64,000 nt of DNA from Diplolepis rosae (Eukaryota; Arthropoda; Insecta; Hymenoptera; Diplolepididae): assembly GCA_030998225.1 (NCBI GenBank), contig JAPYXD010000701.1:13748501-13812500 (forward strand), written 5' to 3'. Positions 1-11,745 of the stretch are shown here, one piece after another. Position 1 is the first letter of the stretch; each line of letters begins with the position of its first letter. Position numbers and translations under genes: made by a program. The notes beneath the pieces were generated by a model. It was not told where the DNA came from. It saw only the letters and a list, made by a program, of their open reading frames with translations, and did no database searches.

Positions 1-160
1 AAGGTACGTGGGCTTATTTCCACGCATATTTGATTTTTGTTTTAGGTGATAAAACATTCAAGTTGATCTCAAAATAAAAGTGACATGTTCCAGAAACAAG
101 ATGTCACTTTTGATCAAAGACATTTTTCACTTTCAAAATATTTTTAACTTGGTGCAAGTT
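1..160. other. AT-rich sequence, no feature recognised
   Basis: I see no coding signal or repeat boundary here. It leads into the AATCCGAA-rich tandem region that follows. Confidence 0.3.
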
Positions 161-670
161 TCGGATTGGATTCAAAAAATCTTTTTAAATCAGGTTAATC
201 CATGAAATTGAAAGAAGTTCAAACTGAATCAATTCGGTCCAATTTTTCAAACTGAATCAATCGCTGCAATCCGAATAAGATCAATTTTAATCAATCCGAA
301 CCCCACCTGAATCAATTTTACAACGCAGTAATTCCGGTTAATCCGAATAAGTTCAAACTGAATCAATCTGAACCACCTTTTCTAACCGAATTAATCCGTG
401 CAGTCCAAAGGAGTTCAATCTGATCCCCATCTGAATTAACTTTTCAAACTAAAGCAATACGGCAATTGAAAGAAGTTCAAACTGAATCAATCTGAACTAA
501 CATTCAAACCGAATAAATCCACGCGATGCAAAGAAATTCAATCTGAATCCATCCGAACCAACATTTTGAACTGAATCAATCCCTGCAATCCGAATAAGTT
601 CAAACTGAATCAATTGGAACCCTACCTGAGTCAATTTTACAACTGAATAAATCCGTGCGATGCGATAAGA
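160..670. repeat. Degenerate tandem array of ~65-bp units
   Basis: Units of the form 'AAACTGAATCAATC..TGCAATCCGAATAAG' recur with spacings close to 65 bp or its double (near positions 247, 378, 500, 571, 634). Copies are clearly diverged. The same AATCCGAA vocabulary recurs in the adjacent foldback, suggesting common ancestry. No coding potential. Confidence 0.6.
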
Positions 671-794
671 TAGGCTCTTTTACAGGATTCTACTACAATT
701 ACCATACATAAGAACCTATTTCTAGTAACCTAAATAAAATCTTATCTTATTGCATGTAAAAATTCATATCTTAAATCCCCATAGGCGGTTATGT

Positions 795-1254
795 AGGTTC
801 CTTGGCGAAAGTACCGGATTAAAATTCATTCCGAGCGAATCAGATCTATTTCGAGTCATTACGGAATCTGTTTCGGAACTATTCCGAGTCATTCCGAACC
901 AATCTGAGAAACGTTTTCCCGTTTGATGAAAAATGATCAAAAATCAATCCTATTCAATACTAGTAATCAATCCGAATTTATCCGAACCAATCTGAATCAA
1001 TCCGAGCTCGGATTGATCCAAATCGGATTTTAAATCAGAATTTATCCGAATGAATCCGAGCTCGGAATGATTCGGTTTGATTGTAGTTGAAAATCCAGTT
1101 CGAATTTATTCGGATTGATGCACCGAATTATTCGGATTGATTTTTATCCGTTTTTCATCAAACAAGATACAAAACGTTCTTCGGATTGGTTCGGAATGAC
1201 TCGGAATAGTTTTGATTCGCTCGAAATGAATTTCAGTCTGATATTTTCACCAGG
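795..1254. repeat. Foldback (inverted-repeat) element, ~460 bp
   Basis: The left end (AGGTTCC.TGG.GAAA then ATTCATTCCGAGCG) is the reverse complement of the right end (CGCTCGAAATGAATTT, then TTTTCACCAGGGTTCCT). The arms are roughly 210-240 bp with small indels, meeting near a perfect palindrome around GAGCTC at 1004-1009. No internal ORF, so a non-autonomous element. Confidence 0.7.
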
Positions 1255-1264
1255 GTTCCTGTAT

Positions 1265-2481
1265 AGATTACAATATACATTTCTATAACTTTCTTATAAA
1301 ATATAGATGTAATTATGATATTTTTTTTTATGTAATTATCAAAAGTAACAAAAAAAAATATTCTGTTAACGCATTTCAGGTGAGTACACGATAATTTTCA
1401 AAACAATTATTATATATAAAATAGCAATTGTTTCTTACCTCGCATGATTACGATGAAAAACGGAATTGTTTATTTGCAATAAAATTTTCCGCGCCTAAAA
1501 GAAACGCTTTTTTTCAAAAAATTTTAAAAAGTAAATTTATAGATCTTATAGAGATGAACAATTTCGTTCCCAAAATTTTTTCCGTTTCTTGTATAGTTTT
1601 TTTGGAAACCGAAAGTTTTTATTTTTTATTATATTTTTCATTAATAAACGAATAATATAATTCCTATGAAAAAATTGTCAAGTCCAAAGTTGCAGATCTT
1701 TTTGAAATAAACAATTTTTGTATAAAAATTTTTTCCGGGCGCATCAATATTGCCCAAATTCTATATTTCCTAAAATTTATTTCACCAAAATTCATGTAAC
1801 CGAATTACCAATTGCTCTAATTTTAATATTTCTGATTCATCACATAACCTAATGTTTTTATTTCCGAATAACTATTTATCCAAATTTTCATTTCTCGGAA
1901 TTATTAATTAACATAATTTCCATATTACCAAATCATCATTCAGCCTAATTTTTAATTATTCTAATTATCATTTGGCATCATTTTTATATTTCCGAATTGC
2001 TATTTCTTTTAATTTAATTGAATTTTTTTTTTAAAGTTACATAAAAATAAAAATATTCATGGCATTTACAGCAGTTATTTCACACAAACAAATTTATGAT
2101 AATTTAAGATGCAATGGTTACTTTAAAAGCCCACTCATTTTTTGACATTTCCCAGAGTTTGGAAACTTTGTATCACGTTTCAGGAATTTTTACTCAAGTG
2201 ACAAGTTGATGATACGATTAGCCACGTTTACGAATTATCCGAATTGATTAAGCATATTTTTATAAAGTCAGATCAGATGTTAAATATGTTTTTCTGAGTA
2301 ATACAATAAAAATTCATTGAATGCAAAATCGATATTTATTATCCGATTAAATTAGAGTTAAGTGAAGCCACAAGTGAAATTTTAACCCAGTAAAATAATC
2401 ATCTCAAAAAAATTTTATTCACAGACATAAAAAATAGAAAAAATATGCGCTTTAAAAATTGAAATTCGTAAAAAATCAGTA
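1265..2481. other. AT-rich intergenic sequence
   Basis: Nothing gene-like. Around 1430-1740 there is one diverged stretch of the 'GAAACAATTTTGT..AGATCT' repeat family seen much more clearly at 5.3-5.85 kb and 7.3-7.8 kb. A 75-codon ORF there is a by-product of that repeat. Confidence 0.4.
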
Positions 2482-2715
2482 CTCTCTAAATCTGAATCAT
2501 CAGTGGAAACAATATTTTTCGCTGTTAAATCAGTTAATTTTTTACTGTTTAATTAGTGAAAAAAATATTTTCCACTGTTAAATCAGTTACTTTTCACTGA
2601 AGTAATTAGTTAAATTTGATTGATTCGCAATAACCTCTTTTTAGCTATTTGAATCAGTCAAATTTCACTGATAATCAGTAGATTTTGACTGATTCAAATT
2701 TTCAAATTTAGAGAG
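2482..2715. mobile_element. MITE family A copy, 234 bp, TA target
   Basis: It begins CTCTCTAAATCTGAATCA and ends with the complementary TTTAGAGAG; both ends are flanked by TA. The inside is made of short alternating segments (AATCAGT, TTTTCACTG, CAGTGAAA). The same termini and interior recur at 12.85, 26.99, 27.19 and 56.11 kb. No ORF. A TA target fits mariner/Tc-type MITEs, but no autonomous partner with these ends is visible. Confidence 0.85.
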
Positions 2716-3246
2716 TACAATTATAGTTACTTTTTTAGAATAGATCTTCAAAAAGTTATTAAATTGAAGAATTGATTTTTCTATATTACAGAATAAAATC
2801 AAAGATTATTTCGACTGCAGTTATTTCAGTCGGTATGAGAAAAGGTAACACTTCGCATCAGAAGATGGAGCCACCATTTTTTTATTTTCAAAAATCTAGT
2901 TTCCAGAAGTAAATGACAATATAAACAATAATATGCAGAATTCTATTTTTAAAAGTTTATTCCAAAATCACATAGACTTTTTTGTAAATATTTATTCTCA
3001 CATATAACAAATCGAGAAAAGATTTAATTCTAATAAAAAACAAATTTATAGAAATTAATATTCCTAAATAAAATAATTTGTAAATATTTATATAAAATTT
3101 ATGATAAAAATGCAAATATAAACAACTTTTCTGCATAACAATTATGTGAATTTCTGTAAAAATATTAATTATTAATCCTGCTACTCATATTTTAATAGAT
3201 TTGAATAATTTTAACAATAGCCTATAGATGGATATTTTTTATTTAC
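2716..3246. other. AT-rich spacer 3' of the ten-exon gene
   Basis: No gene or repeat recognised. It lies immediately downstream of the minus-strand gene that ends at 3247, so part of it is probably that gene's 3' UTR. AATAAA-like hexamers are too common in this composition to place the polyadenylation site. Confidence 0.4.
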
Positions 3247-6200
3247 TTATTTAACTAACGCCTCCAACTTCGCAGCATCTGGATTAAATTCTTCGACAGC
3301 AGATTTAATTTTTTTTGCATCTGGACATCCTCCAAAAAGCCAATCAATAGTACGTGATAAAATTGGTTTAAATCGATCTATTCATAAAAAAAATCCAAAA
3401 CATATTATTTAACCAAAGTTATTGATGCAAATGTAAATTATTTTTGTACTTGTCAGTACTGGAATCGAATCATCTTCTTCATCATCTTCATAAGCAATAA
3501 TTTCCTCGTTTTTCACTTTTCTCAACCCTTCTTCCCTGATATCATTTTCCTCTAGAACTATCATTTTTTTTCTATCCAATTTCTTGGAAGTTTTATCGAC
3601 AAATACATCGTTTTCATATTCAAATAAATCGTTTTCAATATTTTCTATCGATTTTGATTGTTTATTCTCTTTTGATAACAATTTTTTAGAAATTCTTGAT
3701 TTTTGTCGATTTTTAACCCCTTTATCATACTAATTAAGTGAAAAAATTGAGTTTTAATTTAATTTATATTTCAAGATACCAAAGATCGTTAAATTGCAAT
3801 TCTCACCTTCTGGAAACCTTTCTTAATATCTTTTAAAATAGCTTCTATTGTTTGAAGAGGATATGCTTCTGTGTCACCGTTTTCTTTAATTTCATATTTG
3901 GATGATGGGCGCATCATTTTAATAGCGAGATCTAATTTATTAATTTGATTTCCCAATTCAGACAATAACTCCACTCCATTGAAACCTTCATAATTGTTTA
4001 TAAAACAAATCCAAAAGTTTTAAAACAATTTCGGTTCAATTATTTCCATACATTCATAAAGAATTACAAATTTTAAAATCATAAACTACAAACTATTATA
4101 TAACTATAAAAAAATAAACTATAAATAATAATAATAACTATAATAAATAAACAACTATAATAAATAAACAACTATAAAAAAAAGTGAAAAACCTTCATAT
4201 TCTTCTATTTTTGGAGACATTTCATTTGATTTCTCAGCGTTTTCTTTGTATTTGATCTCAGCATTTAGTTCATTCATTGCTTCCTTCAATCGAGGTGTTC
4301 TTTTATATAGTTTAATTATAATTATTAAATATCAATAATTAATAGATATAATCACAAATAAGTTATTCTAGTCTCAAATAACGAGAACAAAAAATTAGGA
4401 TAAAATGTACCTCTCATAAAAAATCGTTGTCTTATTATTGGATTCGTTATTCCATTGCACTTTTTTTAAATTCTCGGCAGCTGGGATTGATTTTAATCTT
4501 GATTCATTTAAAATTACTGTTTCAGCAGCAGATATTACTCTAATAAGACTCTCAGTTGGCTTTTGTAATTCCTGTTTCAATTTATTAATAATAATTTTGT
4601 CAAATTAATCAATTTTGTCATTTAATCAATTAAGGAATGGCTTAATCTAATTTTTATCAAAATTTAATACCTTCCTACTAATAGTTTTTTTTTTATTATG
4701 ATGCAATTTTTGATGATTGTTTTTCTCCTCATATTTTGGTTTAATGGGACATATTTTTTTTGGAACAATAATATTATCATCTTCTTTTTCATCTAACAAT
4801 GCCATTTGTCGTGGATTGCCACTGTAAAGTGGAAATGTTGATTGTAATTATTTTTCATAAAGTGGCTAATTAATTTTATTGATTAATAAAAGCATTGTTT
4901 AAACGACTTGATTAACACCTTATGAAGAAAGACTTGTGATTCCCTATGGAATACCCTGCAAATGATTCAATGGATTCATCAGGAATCGAATATTCAATTC
5001 CACTTTCGCTTGGTTCGTAATTAACGGATGAAATTAGGTTCTCATAATCTTCGGATAATTTCAAGCTACTTTTCGTTGGACATTTGCTTTTTTCATTTCG
5101 ACGATGAAGACGATTCTTTTGACCACTTATAGATTTCTTACTGAGGTTATGTTTTAGTGATTCCAGATTTTTTTTACTCTTCTCTCTCCTGAAAAAGCCA
5201 GAGACAATTTTTCCATAGAAATTATATCTTTTATTTATTACTGAAAAATTTTATTGAAAATAAAAACTTTTGCTTTTCAAAAAAACTATATAAGATAGAA
5301 ACAAATTTTGGAGGCGAAATTGTTTATCACAAGAAGATATACAAATTTACTTCCAACCATTTTTTTGATCGGACACGTAATTTTCATTTTAATCGTAAAA
5401 AACGTTATCGAAAATGAATAATTCCATTTTGCATCAAATCTATTCAGGATACGAAAAGAATTTTAAAAAACAAAATTGTTCGTTTCGGAAAGATCTATAA
5501 ATTTGCTATCGAATATTTTTTCATGGAAGTTATATCTTTTCTTTTATTCATCAATAACGGTTTTTAAAATTCTTAAATTCAATTTTTCCGCCAAAATATA
5601 CAAGATACGGAAAAAATGTTGAGAAACAAAATTGTTTATTACGAAAAGATCTACAACTTCGAAACTGACCATTTTTTATGGGAGTTATTTTTTTTGTTTA
5701 TTAATTAAAAATATTATTAAAAATAAAAAACTCTCTAAGCAAAACTACGAGAAACACGAAAAAAAATGTTAAGGAACGAATTTGTTTCCCACCAGAAGAT
5801 CTGCAAATTCACTTTAGACAATTTTTTGATAAAAATAAAACTACTACTACTACTACTACCCCAAAATAAAGTTCTCAAATTTTTTTAACTCAATGAAAAT
5901 ATTTATCGTCTTTACACGGAGAAAAATGGATGTTCAACTATGGGACAGCCATCTTATATGTTCAATTGTATTATCTAGATGTTCGACTATAATATCTAAG
6001 ATATTAATCTCTGCATATTTTAACATCTTAGATATTACAGCTGAATATCTAGATATTACAACTGAATATATAAGATGGCTGTCCCATAGTTAAACATCTA
6101 GATGTTAATTCTAAACATCCACTTTTCTCTGTGTATCGATTAAATAAGTTTCACAAATTATCATAAAGATTGAATAATTATCAAATATGATTTATGAACT

Positions 6201-6874
6201 ACTGCGCTGAGAAGATAATTTTTATTAGAAATACCAAAATGATTAATCTTTTTTATCTAACCTGATATCTTCTTCATATTTATGAACTTTAGTGTTTTCG
6301 AAATTGAGATGGTTGCTTTTGTATAATTTCGGATTGTGTATTTCGGATTCCAAAGTATCAATGTAATATGTCTTCTTGTTATGAAGAACATTTTCATTTT
6401 CTTTTAGACACAAGACAGTTTTCAATCCTTTTGCGAAATTGTCTATCATGAAGCAACATGTTCTTTTTGCATCTAAACATTTTCAGAAAGATATCAAATC
6501 TTTTAGAATTTGAGAAGATTAAATAATCATACGATTTGATACTTACATATACGAGATTCAGGAATGTAGTACAAAATTGTTGCAGATAGAATCAAAATCA
6601 TGAATGACATTCGTTTGAAGTAACTTATCCATTCCGAAATAAATCCCTCTGAACAATTTTCTGCATAATCTATACTTAATTACCGTTAGTAACAATTTTT
6701 TCACAATTAAAATAAATCCAAATTGCTAAATAAAGAGTGTTTAATTTTTTACATACTCTTTTCATCACTTAATATTCTTGTATAATAGAAAAGAAAAATA
6801 CTTTTATTATTAGTTGATAAAATTGGTTAAGTGGATTTACCTTCTGAATTCCATCCTCTAGCAGCTAGGAACAT
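3247..6874 (-). CDS. Unrecognised ten-exon gene, 533-aa charged protein with one N-terminal hydrophobic segment
   Basis: I do not recognise this protein. Splicing ten short exons gives one open frame of 1602 nt: 6841..6874, 6547..6660, 6262..6472, 4955..5188, 4671..4821, 4411..4571, 4193..4299, 3807..3985, 3450..3729, 3247..3377. Every junction is GT-AG, the phases match throughout, and the TAA stop is at 3247-3249. Residues ~33-49 (MSFMILILSATILYYIP) form the only hydrophobic segment, preceded by WISYFKR: either a signal anchor, or a signal peptide if translation starts at the internal Met (6610, 505 aa). The rest is rich in Lys, Glu, Asn and Ser, with a CC pair soon after the hydrophobic segment, helical stretches such as LKEAMNELNAEIKYKENAEK, a run of acidic residues near the C-terminus (AYEDDEEDDS), and a final exon with TIDWLFGGCPDAKK. 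Composition suggests a fast-evolving secreted or membrane-anchored protein. Weak points: exon 1, the exon-4 donor (4955 is phase-compatible, 4920 is not), and AAG acceptors for exons 7 and 8. Confidence 0.7.
5270..5850. repeat. Tandem copies of a ~145-bp repeat unit, in an intron
   Basis: The pattern 'AAAATTGTTTATTTCGAAAAGATCTACAAATTT...TTTTTTCATGGGAGTTAT..ATCAATAAAAA' recurs with AAGAT(C/A)T near 5335, 5487, 5641 and 5782, a spacing of about 145 bp. Relatives of the unit appear at 7.3-7.8, 44.2-44.9, 57.9-58.5 and (inverted) 61.1-61.4 kb. A (CTA)n run follows at ~5840. It lies in the intron between exons 4 and 3 of the minus-strand gene. Confidence 0.6.
5913..6135. mobile_element. Foldback MITE, 223 bp, TACACGGAGAAAA termini
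   Basis: It starts TACACGGAGAAAAATGGATG and ends with the complement CATCCACTTTTCTCTGTGTA. The arms pair almost throughout (for example TATGGGACAGCCATCTTATA near both ends). It sits in the same intron as the 145-bp repeats. Termini of the type CACNGAGAAAA are shared with foldbacks at 11.46, 45.08, 52.86 and 59.38 kb. Confidence 0.8.
6547..6660 (-). CDS. Exon 2 of the ten-exon gene: hydrophobic segment
   Basis: This exon carries the hydrophobic run MSFMILILSATILYYIP and ends at a strong GTAAGT donor in phase 1. The acceptor at 6661-6662 (ATGCAG) has a poor pyrimidine tract. If that acceptor is not used, translation would begin at Met 6608-6610, and the hydrophobic run would be a cleavable signal peptide rather than an internal anchor. 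Confidence 0.6.
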
Positions 6875-8199
6875 TATATTTAAAATTACAATAAAAGCGA
6901 CGGGAAATTTAAAAACTTTTACTAATCTTGAGTTAGAAACATTATTTTAAAATTGGAATAAATCTAAAACGGAATATTAAAGACATTGTGAGAAAAATAA
7001 AAAATGTCAGAAAAAATAAGGTTCTTGTGTGTTTTATAATTTCCAACTTGAAGTTGCATTTTTACAATTTAATTTCCCATTTTTCAAATCTTAATTTGTT
7101 GTGCCTACATAATTTATACTTATTTAAAATTTTTAATATTTCATTCGACTCAATAGAAGATGAGTTTTGATTATAATTAAATACTTCTAAACGTAAATAA
7201 TTTTTGAATCACAATTTTAAAATATTTGGGATATAAATTATGCTTAGATTTGAAGAAATGAAACATTGGTATAAGTTTTAGATTCTCATCATATGAGAAG
7301 GTATTGATTTTATGTGAAAAATCCATTAGAAACGTTTTTGTAAAAATCAAAAATTTCATTTTTCCGCCAAAATATACGAAATATGGCATTAATGTTAAGA
7401 AACAAAATTCTTTATTTCAAAGAGATCTAAAAATTTCATGATGACCATTTTTTCATAAGAGTATTATTTGCTTATCAATGAAAAATGTTATCAAAAATAA
7501 AAACAAAAAAAGCTATACAAGGTACGAAAAAAATTTGGTGGCCAACATTTTTTATCTCTAGAAGATATATAAATTAACTTCAGAATATTTTTTTGATCAT
7601 GCACATAATTTTCGTTTAAATTGTATTTTGTCATTTATTGATCAAAAACATTTTTATGAAAATCAAAGATTCAATTTTCCCGACAAAATATACGAAATAC
7701 GAAAAAAATATTGGAGAACAAAATTGTTTATTTCAAAAAGATCTACAACTTTTGTCTCGAACAGTTTTTCATAGGAGTAATGTAAAACTAAATTAAATAA
7801 CCTAAATTTGATTACATTTTAATTTTATTTGTTTTGCTAATTGGAAACAAATCTCTCATTTTTACAGTTCAGTAGATTGGAAGGATAGAAAACTGAAAAA
7901 TGCTGTTTTTTCTACAGCGAGAAGAAATTGCAATTGTGAGTGACATTTTTAGTTTCGCTTTTAATTCCATCAATTATTTCAACTGGATCATTACCCGATT
8001 GATTCAATAAAATTATTTTATTGAAAACTGAAACATATTGATAAATCTTTGATATAACCAAAATACAGTAGATGCTTTCTACCTTAATTCAACCGGTCCA
8101 TTCGGGACACGAATTTATTTTTTAACGAAACTCAAATATGTTGCTCTTTGATCGAAATAATGAGACACGTATTTTTTTTTGGGCCAAAAAACAATTTTT
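6875..8199. other. Intergenic sequence with 145-bp-type repeats
   Basis: From about 7285 to 7790 there are three or four diverged tandem copies of the 'AAATTGTTTATTTCAAAAAGATCTA' unit. A short piece near 7290 (CATATGAGAAGGTATTG, then TTTTATGTGAAAAATCC) matches the family that carries TGTCTGTCTGT elsewhere. Upstream sequences of the ten-exon gene should lie just above 6875, but I see no recognisable promoter. Confidence 0.4.
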
Positions 8200-10022
8200 C
8201 TGAGATTTATCGGCAGTTTTGTTTTTGGAGTCAAAATCTATTTTTTCAATTATTCGTGAGAAATTTTTTTTCAATTGTCTATAACTTCGTCAAAAATTGA
8301 GCGATTTTAACAATTTTGACTTTCAAATGTTTGTAATAATTTGGACTACCGAATACAGTTATAAGCAATTGCTTGTTGATTGTTATTAATTTTTTATTTA
8401 GCAATGAACACAAATTGAAATTTTTTTTTTAAATTCAATATCTCGAAAAGTGTATTTTTTTTCTCTCAAACTTTTTTCGCATCAAAAAGACACATTGAGT
8501 TTCAATTCCAATAAATCTCTAGTAGCTAAAATTTTTTGTTTCCGAGTTATGATTTTTTGAAGAATAAATCGTTTTCTTCGTAAAAACGTGGACTGCACAA
8601 TGAATATCAACTTTATATGTTCAACGTGTATGGTATAACGATGTATAGTTGTCCTTTACGATTATATTGTGAAACTCTAAATATCACAAAAAATTTTTAC
8701 TCCGTCTTTATGACAAATTGATTGTGCTTAGATATGATCTATCGAATGTTTTCAACTTAACGACGAATTTCATTGAACGCTTTTTTCGATTTTGTACCTA
8801 AAAGTCTTCAGCAACAGCTTGGTATTCAATATACACATTCTTTGTAAGTTCTCTCTAAACCTGAATCAGTGAAATAGTCAGTGACTATATCAGTGAAAAT
8901 ATATCAACTGATAAATTAGTGCCCTGCTTTGAACATAACTTTTGAATTCGCGAATTCAAAACTTTTATCTACACTTTACTGATTTATCGTCCCTTAAAAA
9001 TAATAATAATTACGTAATTTCGTTTTAGTGTTGTTTAGCCTAAAATAAACGAGTTCATCGATCGTTAAAATATATTGCTGGTTTTATTTCTCCCACCTGA
9101 AGCTTTCACTGCTTCAATAAGTGAGTTCAATCTATTTCACTGATTCATCAATCGAATTTCACTGATTCGCAGTGAAAGACTTATAGCTGCTGCCATCAGT
9201 GAATAATCACTACGAATCAGTGGCTGTTCACTGATTCAGGTTTGGATATATATATATCTACGCTTATTATTGTATGAGATCATTCTGATATATTTCTTTC
9301 GAAATTCACGATACATTAATGTTGCTATGTTCGTTCATTTTAGAAATATTCATTTATCAATTTTTATTTTATTCGAGAAAAAGCCACCAGTAGAGTATAA
9401 TGGTTCTTCTTTTTCCAGCATTAAAATCAATTTCATCTGATAAGTATAATAAATACAAAATTGAATATAGGTTGACTTTTAAATTATGTAAAATTTGATC
9501 ATTCTTATTTTCAATGCGAAGAAAAGAAAACTTGCAGAAAAGGAGATATTTACTTTTTCCAATATTTATATTAGAGTTTGCGATGATGTGAGGACGCACA
9601 TATAAAGTTGATATTCATTGTGTAGTCCACGTTTTTACGAAGAAAACGATTTTTTTCTTCAAAAAATCATGAATCGGAAACAAAAAATTTTATCTACGAG
9701 AGATTTAGTAGAATTGGAACTCAATGTGTCTTTTTGATGCGAAAAAAGTTTGAGAGAAAAAAAAAATACACTTTTCGAGATATTGAATTTAAAAAGAAAA
9801 TTGTAATTTTTGTTTATTGCTAAATAAAAAATTAATAACAAACAACAAGCAATTGCTTATAACTGTATTCGGTAGTCCAAATTATTACAAACATTTGAAA
9901 GTCAAAATTGTTAAAATCGCTCAATTTTTGACGAAGTTATAGACAATTGAAAAAAAAGTTTTCGAGAATAATTGAAAAAATAGATTTTGACCCCAAAAAC
10001 GAAATTGCCGATAAATCTCAGA
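8200..10022. mobile_element. Large inverted-repeat element, arms ~420 bp
   Basis: Left arm 8200-8617 (starts CTGAGATTTATCGGCA, inner end ATGAATATCAACTTTATA) is the reverse complement of right arm 9601-10022, with about 90% identity by eye. The ~980-bp centre contains a MITE-A-like insertion (8851-9246) and no convincing ORF. It is probably a non-autonomous foldback transposon, or an internal deletion product of a larger DNA transposon. Confidence 0.7.
8851..9246. mobile_element. Diverged MITE family A relative, ~396 bp
   Basis: It begins CTCTCTAAACCTGAATCAGT and ends with the complement ACTGATTCAGGTTTGGA, with AATCAGTG/CACTGATT segments inside, and is nested within the large inverted repeat. 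It is longer than the other copies, with a unique ~150-bp middle, and one terminus has lost the GAGAG. Confidence 0.6.
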
Positions 10023-11460
10023 ATTGAGATGGAAAGCATCAGTATGAATCCTACTACATAGAGTTTTTCTGAAATAGAATAAAATAGATTTAAAAAAATA
10101 AAATAATGTCACATTGACTTAATAAATTTATGAAAAATATTTGAATTTTTAGTACAAATTTTGACTTGAAAATATGATGCATTTTATAAATATATGAATA
10201 CAAAAAGCATTCTCTTTAAAAAATATTCAGTTTACGCAAACAATCTTCTTGATAGCCTTTTGTAAATAAACTTTTAGAATTCTATAAAAAATTTCTAATT
10301 TCTTGTATATTTTTTTGACAAATTTAAAAAAATTTTCACAAAAAGGTTCAAATGCTTTTGAAATTTTTTTTAAATTGATGGAAAACAACAAAAAAACAAA
10401 CAAAATTGTTGCCTTTTTCTGAAATGACAAAAGTTCAAAAAAATTTGAGGTGTAATTACAAATTTTCATGAAAAATAACAATTATTTTCACCTTATTGTG
10501 ACTCATTCTAGTTTATCGTATTTAATTACAATATAAAAAAGACATTTTCGGTGGGAAAAATAATGAAGATCAGTGTAAGATACGTATCTTAAGATTTTAT
10601 TTTGCTGGTACTTTACAATATAATACAAATTACGTGAATCATAATATTATTCATTTCGAAACACGTACATACGGTTAGCGGTGAAGAAAGTGCTAGGTGC
10701 ACAAGCGGAAACTTGAACTACGCGCTAATTGGTATGTACTACAGCTGCTCTGATTTTTCATGATTTCATTAGAGCGATTTCTTAAAGAAAATACTTCCTA
10801 AGAATTAGAAATTCTAAATAATTTAATTCGATCAAGAGAATCAGAATTTCTTGAAATCACAATAAGCAAAATATGTCCACTATTCCGTTAGACTTTCGCT
10901 CTTTTCATATTAACGAGCCATCACATTTACCGACCAAAACTCGAAATTATTTAAAAGACACTGAAACCAAAGTGCTAGGACGATAACATTATAATTCTAA
11001 ACGTTTCAACCCTTTCAAGCGTCACTACAGCTTTCACAACTCATAATAAAAAATTAATTAATAGGAAACTTCAACTCCAACTCGCGATGCTCATGGAGAG
11101 GCCAAATACATTAAATATTATAAAGCCTGGTGAAAATTTATAATACTGAAATCATTCAAAAAATTGAATTCCTACTACAGTTCTGTAGAAACATTTTCAC
11201 AATCGTTAGGCCTTATGTTTCAGGTCACTAATTAAGTAATACTAAAATCATCATTCACCATGATCATTGAGAGTTGTTTGTCTAAATTAATTCAAAATCG
11301 AATTTTGGAATAATAATAGTCAAAACTCGATATCGTTTATTCAGTCATTCATCTCAAGTTACACGTAAGTGTGCACACATTCATACTGATGAGAGATCTG
11401 GTCGAAAGGAAATACAAATAGAAGAATAAAATAAAAAATTACGAACAATTGTAACGACCC
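10023..11460. other. AT-rich sequence without recognised features
   Basis: No exon-like stretch or repeat boundary could be supported. The short minus-strand ORFs near 10.2-10.5 kb are poly-Lys/Phe artefacts of A- and T-runs. Confidence 0.35.
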
Positions 11461-11745
11461 TACACGCAGAGAAAAGATCAGTAAAATTTACAGGAAGTTC
11501 GGTACTTATTTGGACAACATGACTTTTCAGTAAATTTTACCAGAAGTTGAGTTCAATTAACAGATTTTCTGCACGTTTCACTCAGCGTCCAGTAAAATCT
11601 ACAGAATACGAAAAAATCCGAGTTAAGTTGATTGTACTGTACGCTAAGTATTAAACTCAACTTCTTGTAAAATTTACTAAAAAGTCATGTTGTCCAAATA
11701 AGTACCGAACTTCCTGTAAATTTTACTGATCTTTTTTCAGCGTGT
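11461..11745. mobile_element. Foldback MITE, 285 bp, TACACGCNGA termini
   Basis: Near-perfect palindrome. The left arm has GATCAGTAAAATTTACAGGA and GGACAACATGACTTTT; the right arm carries their complements in mirror order. Termini are TACACGCAGAGAAAAGATC and GATCTTTTTTCAGCGTGTA. No ORF. Low arm divergence suggests recent activity or conversion. Confidence 0.85.
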
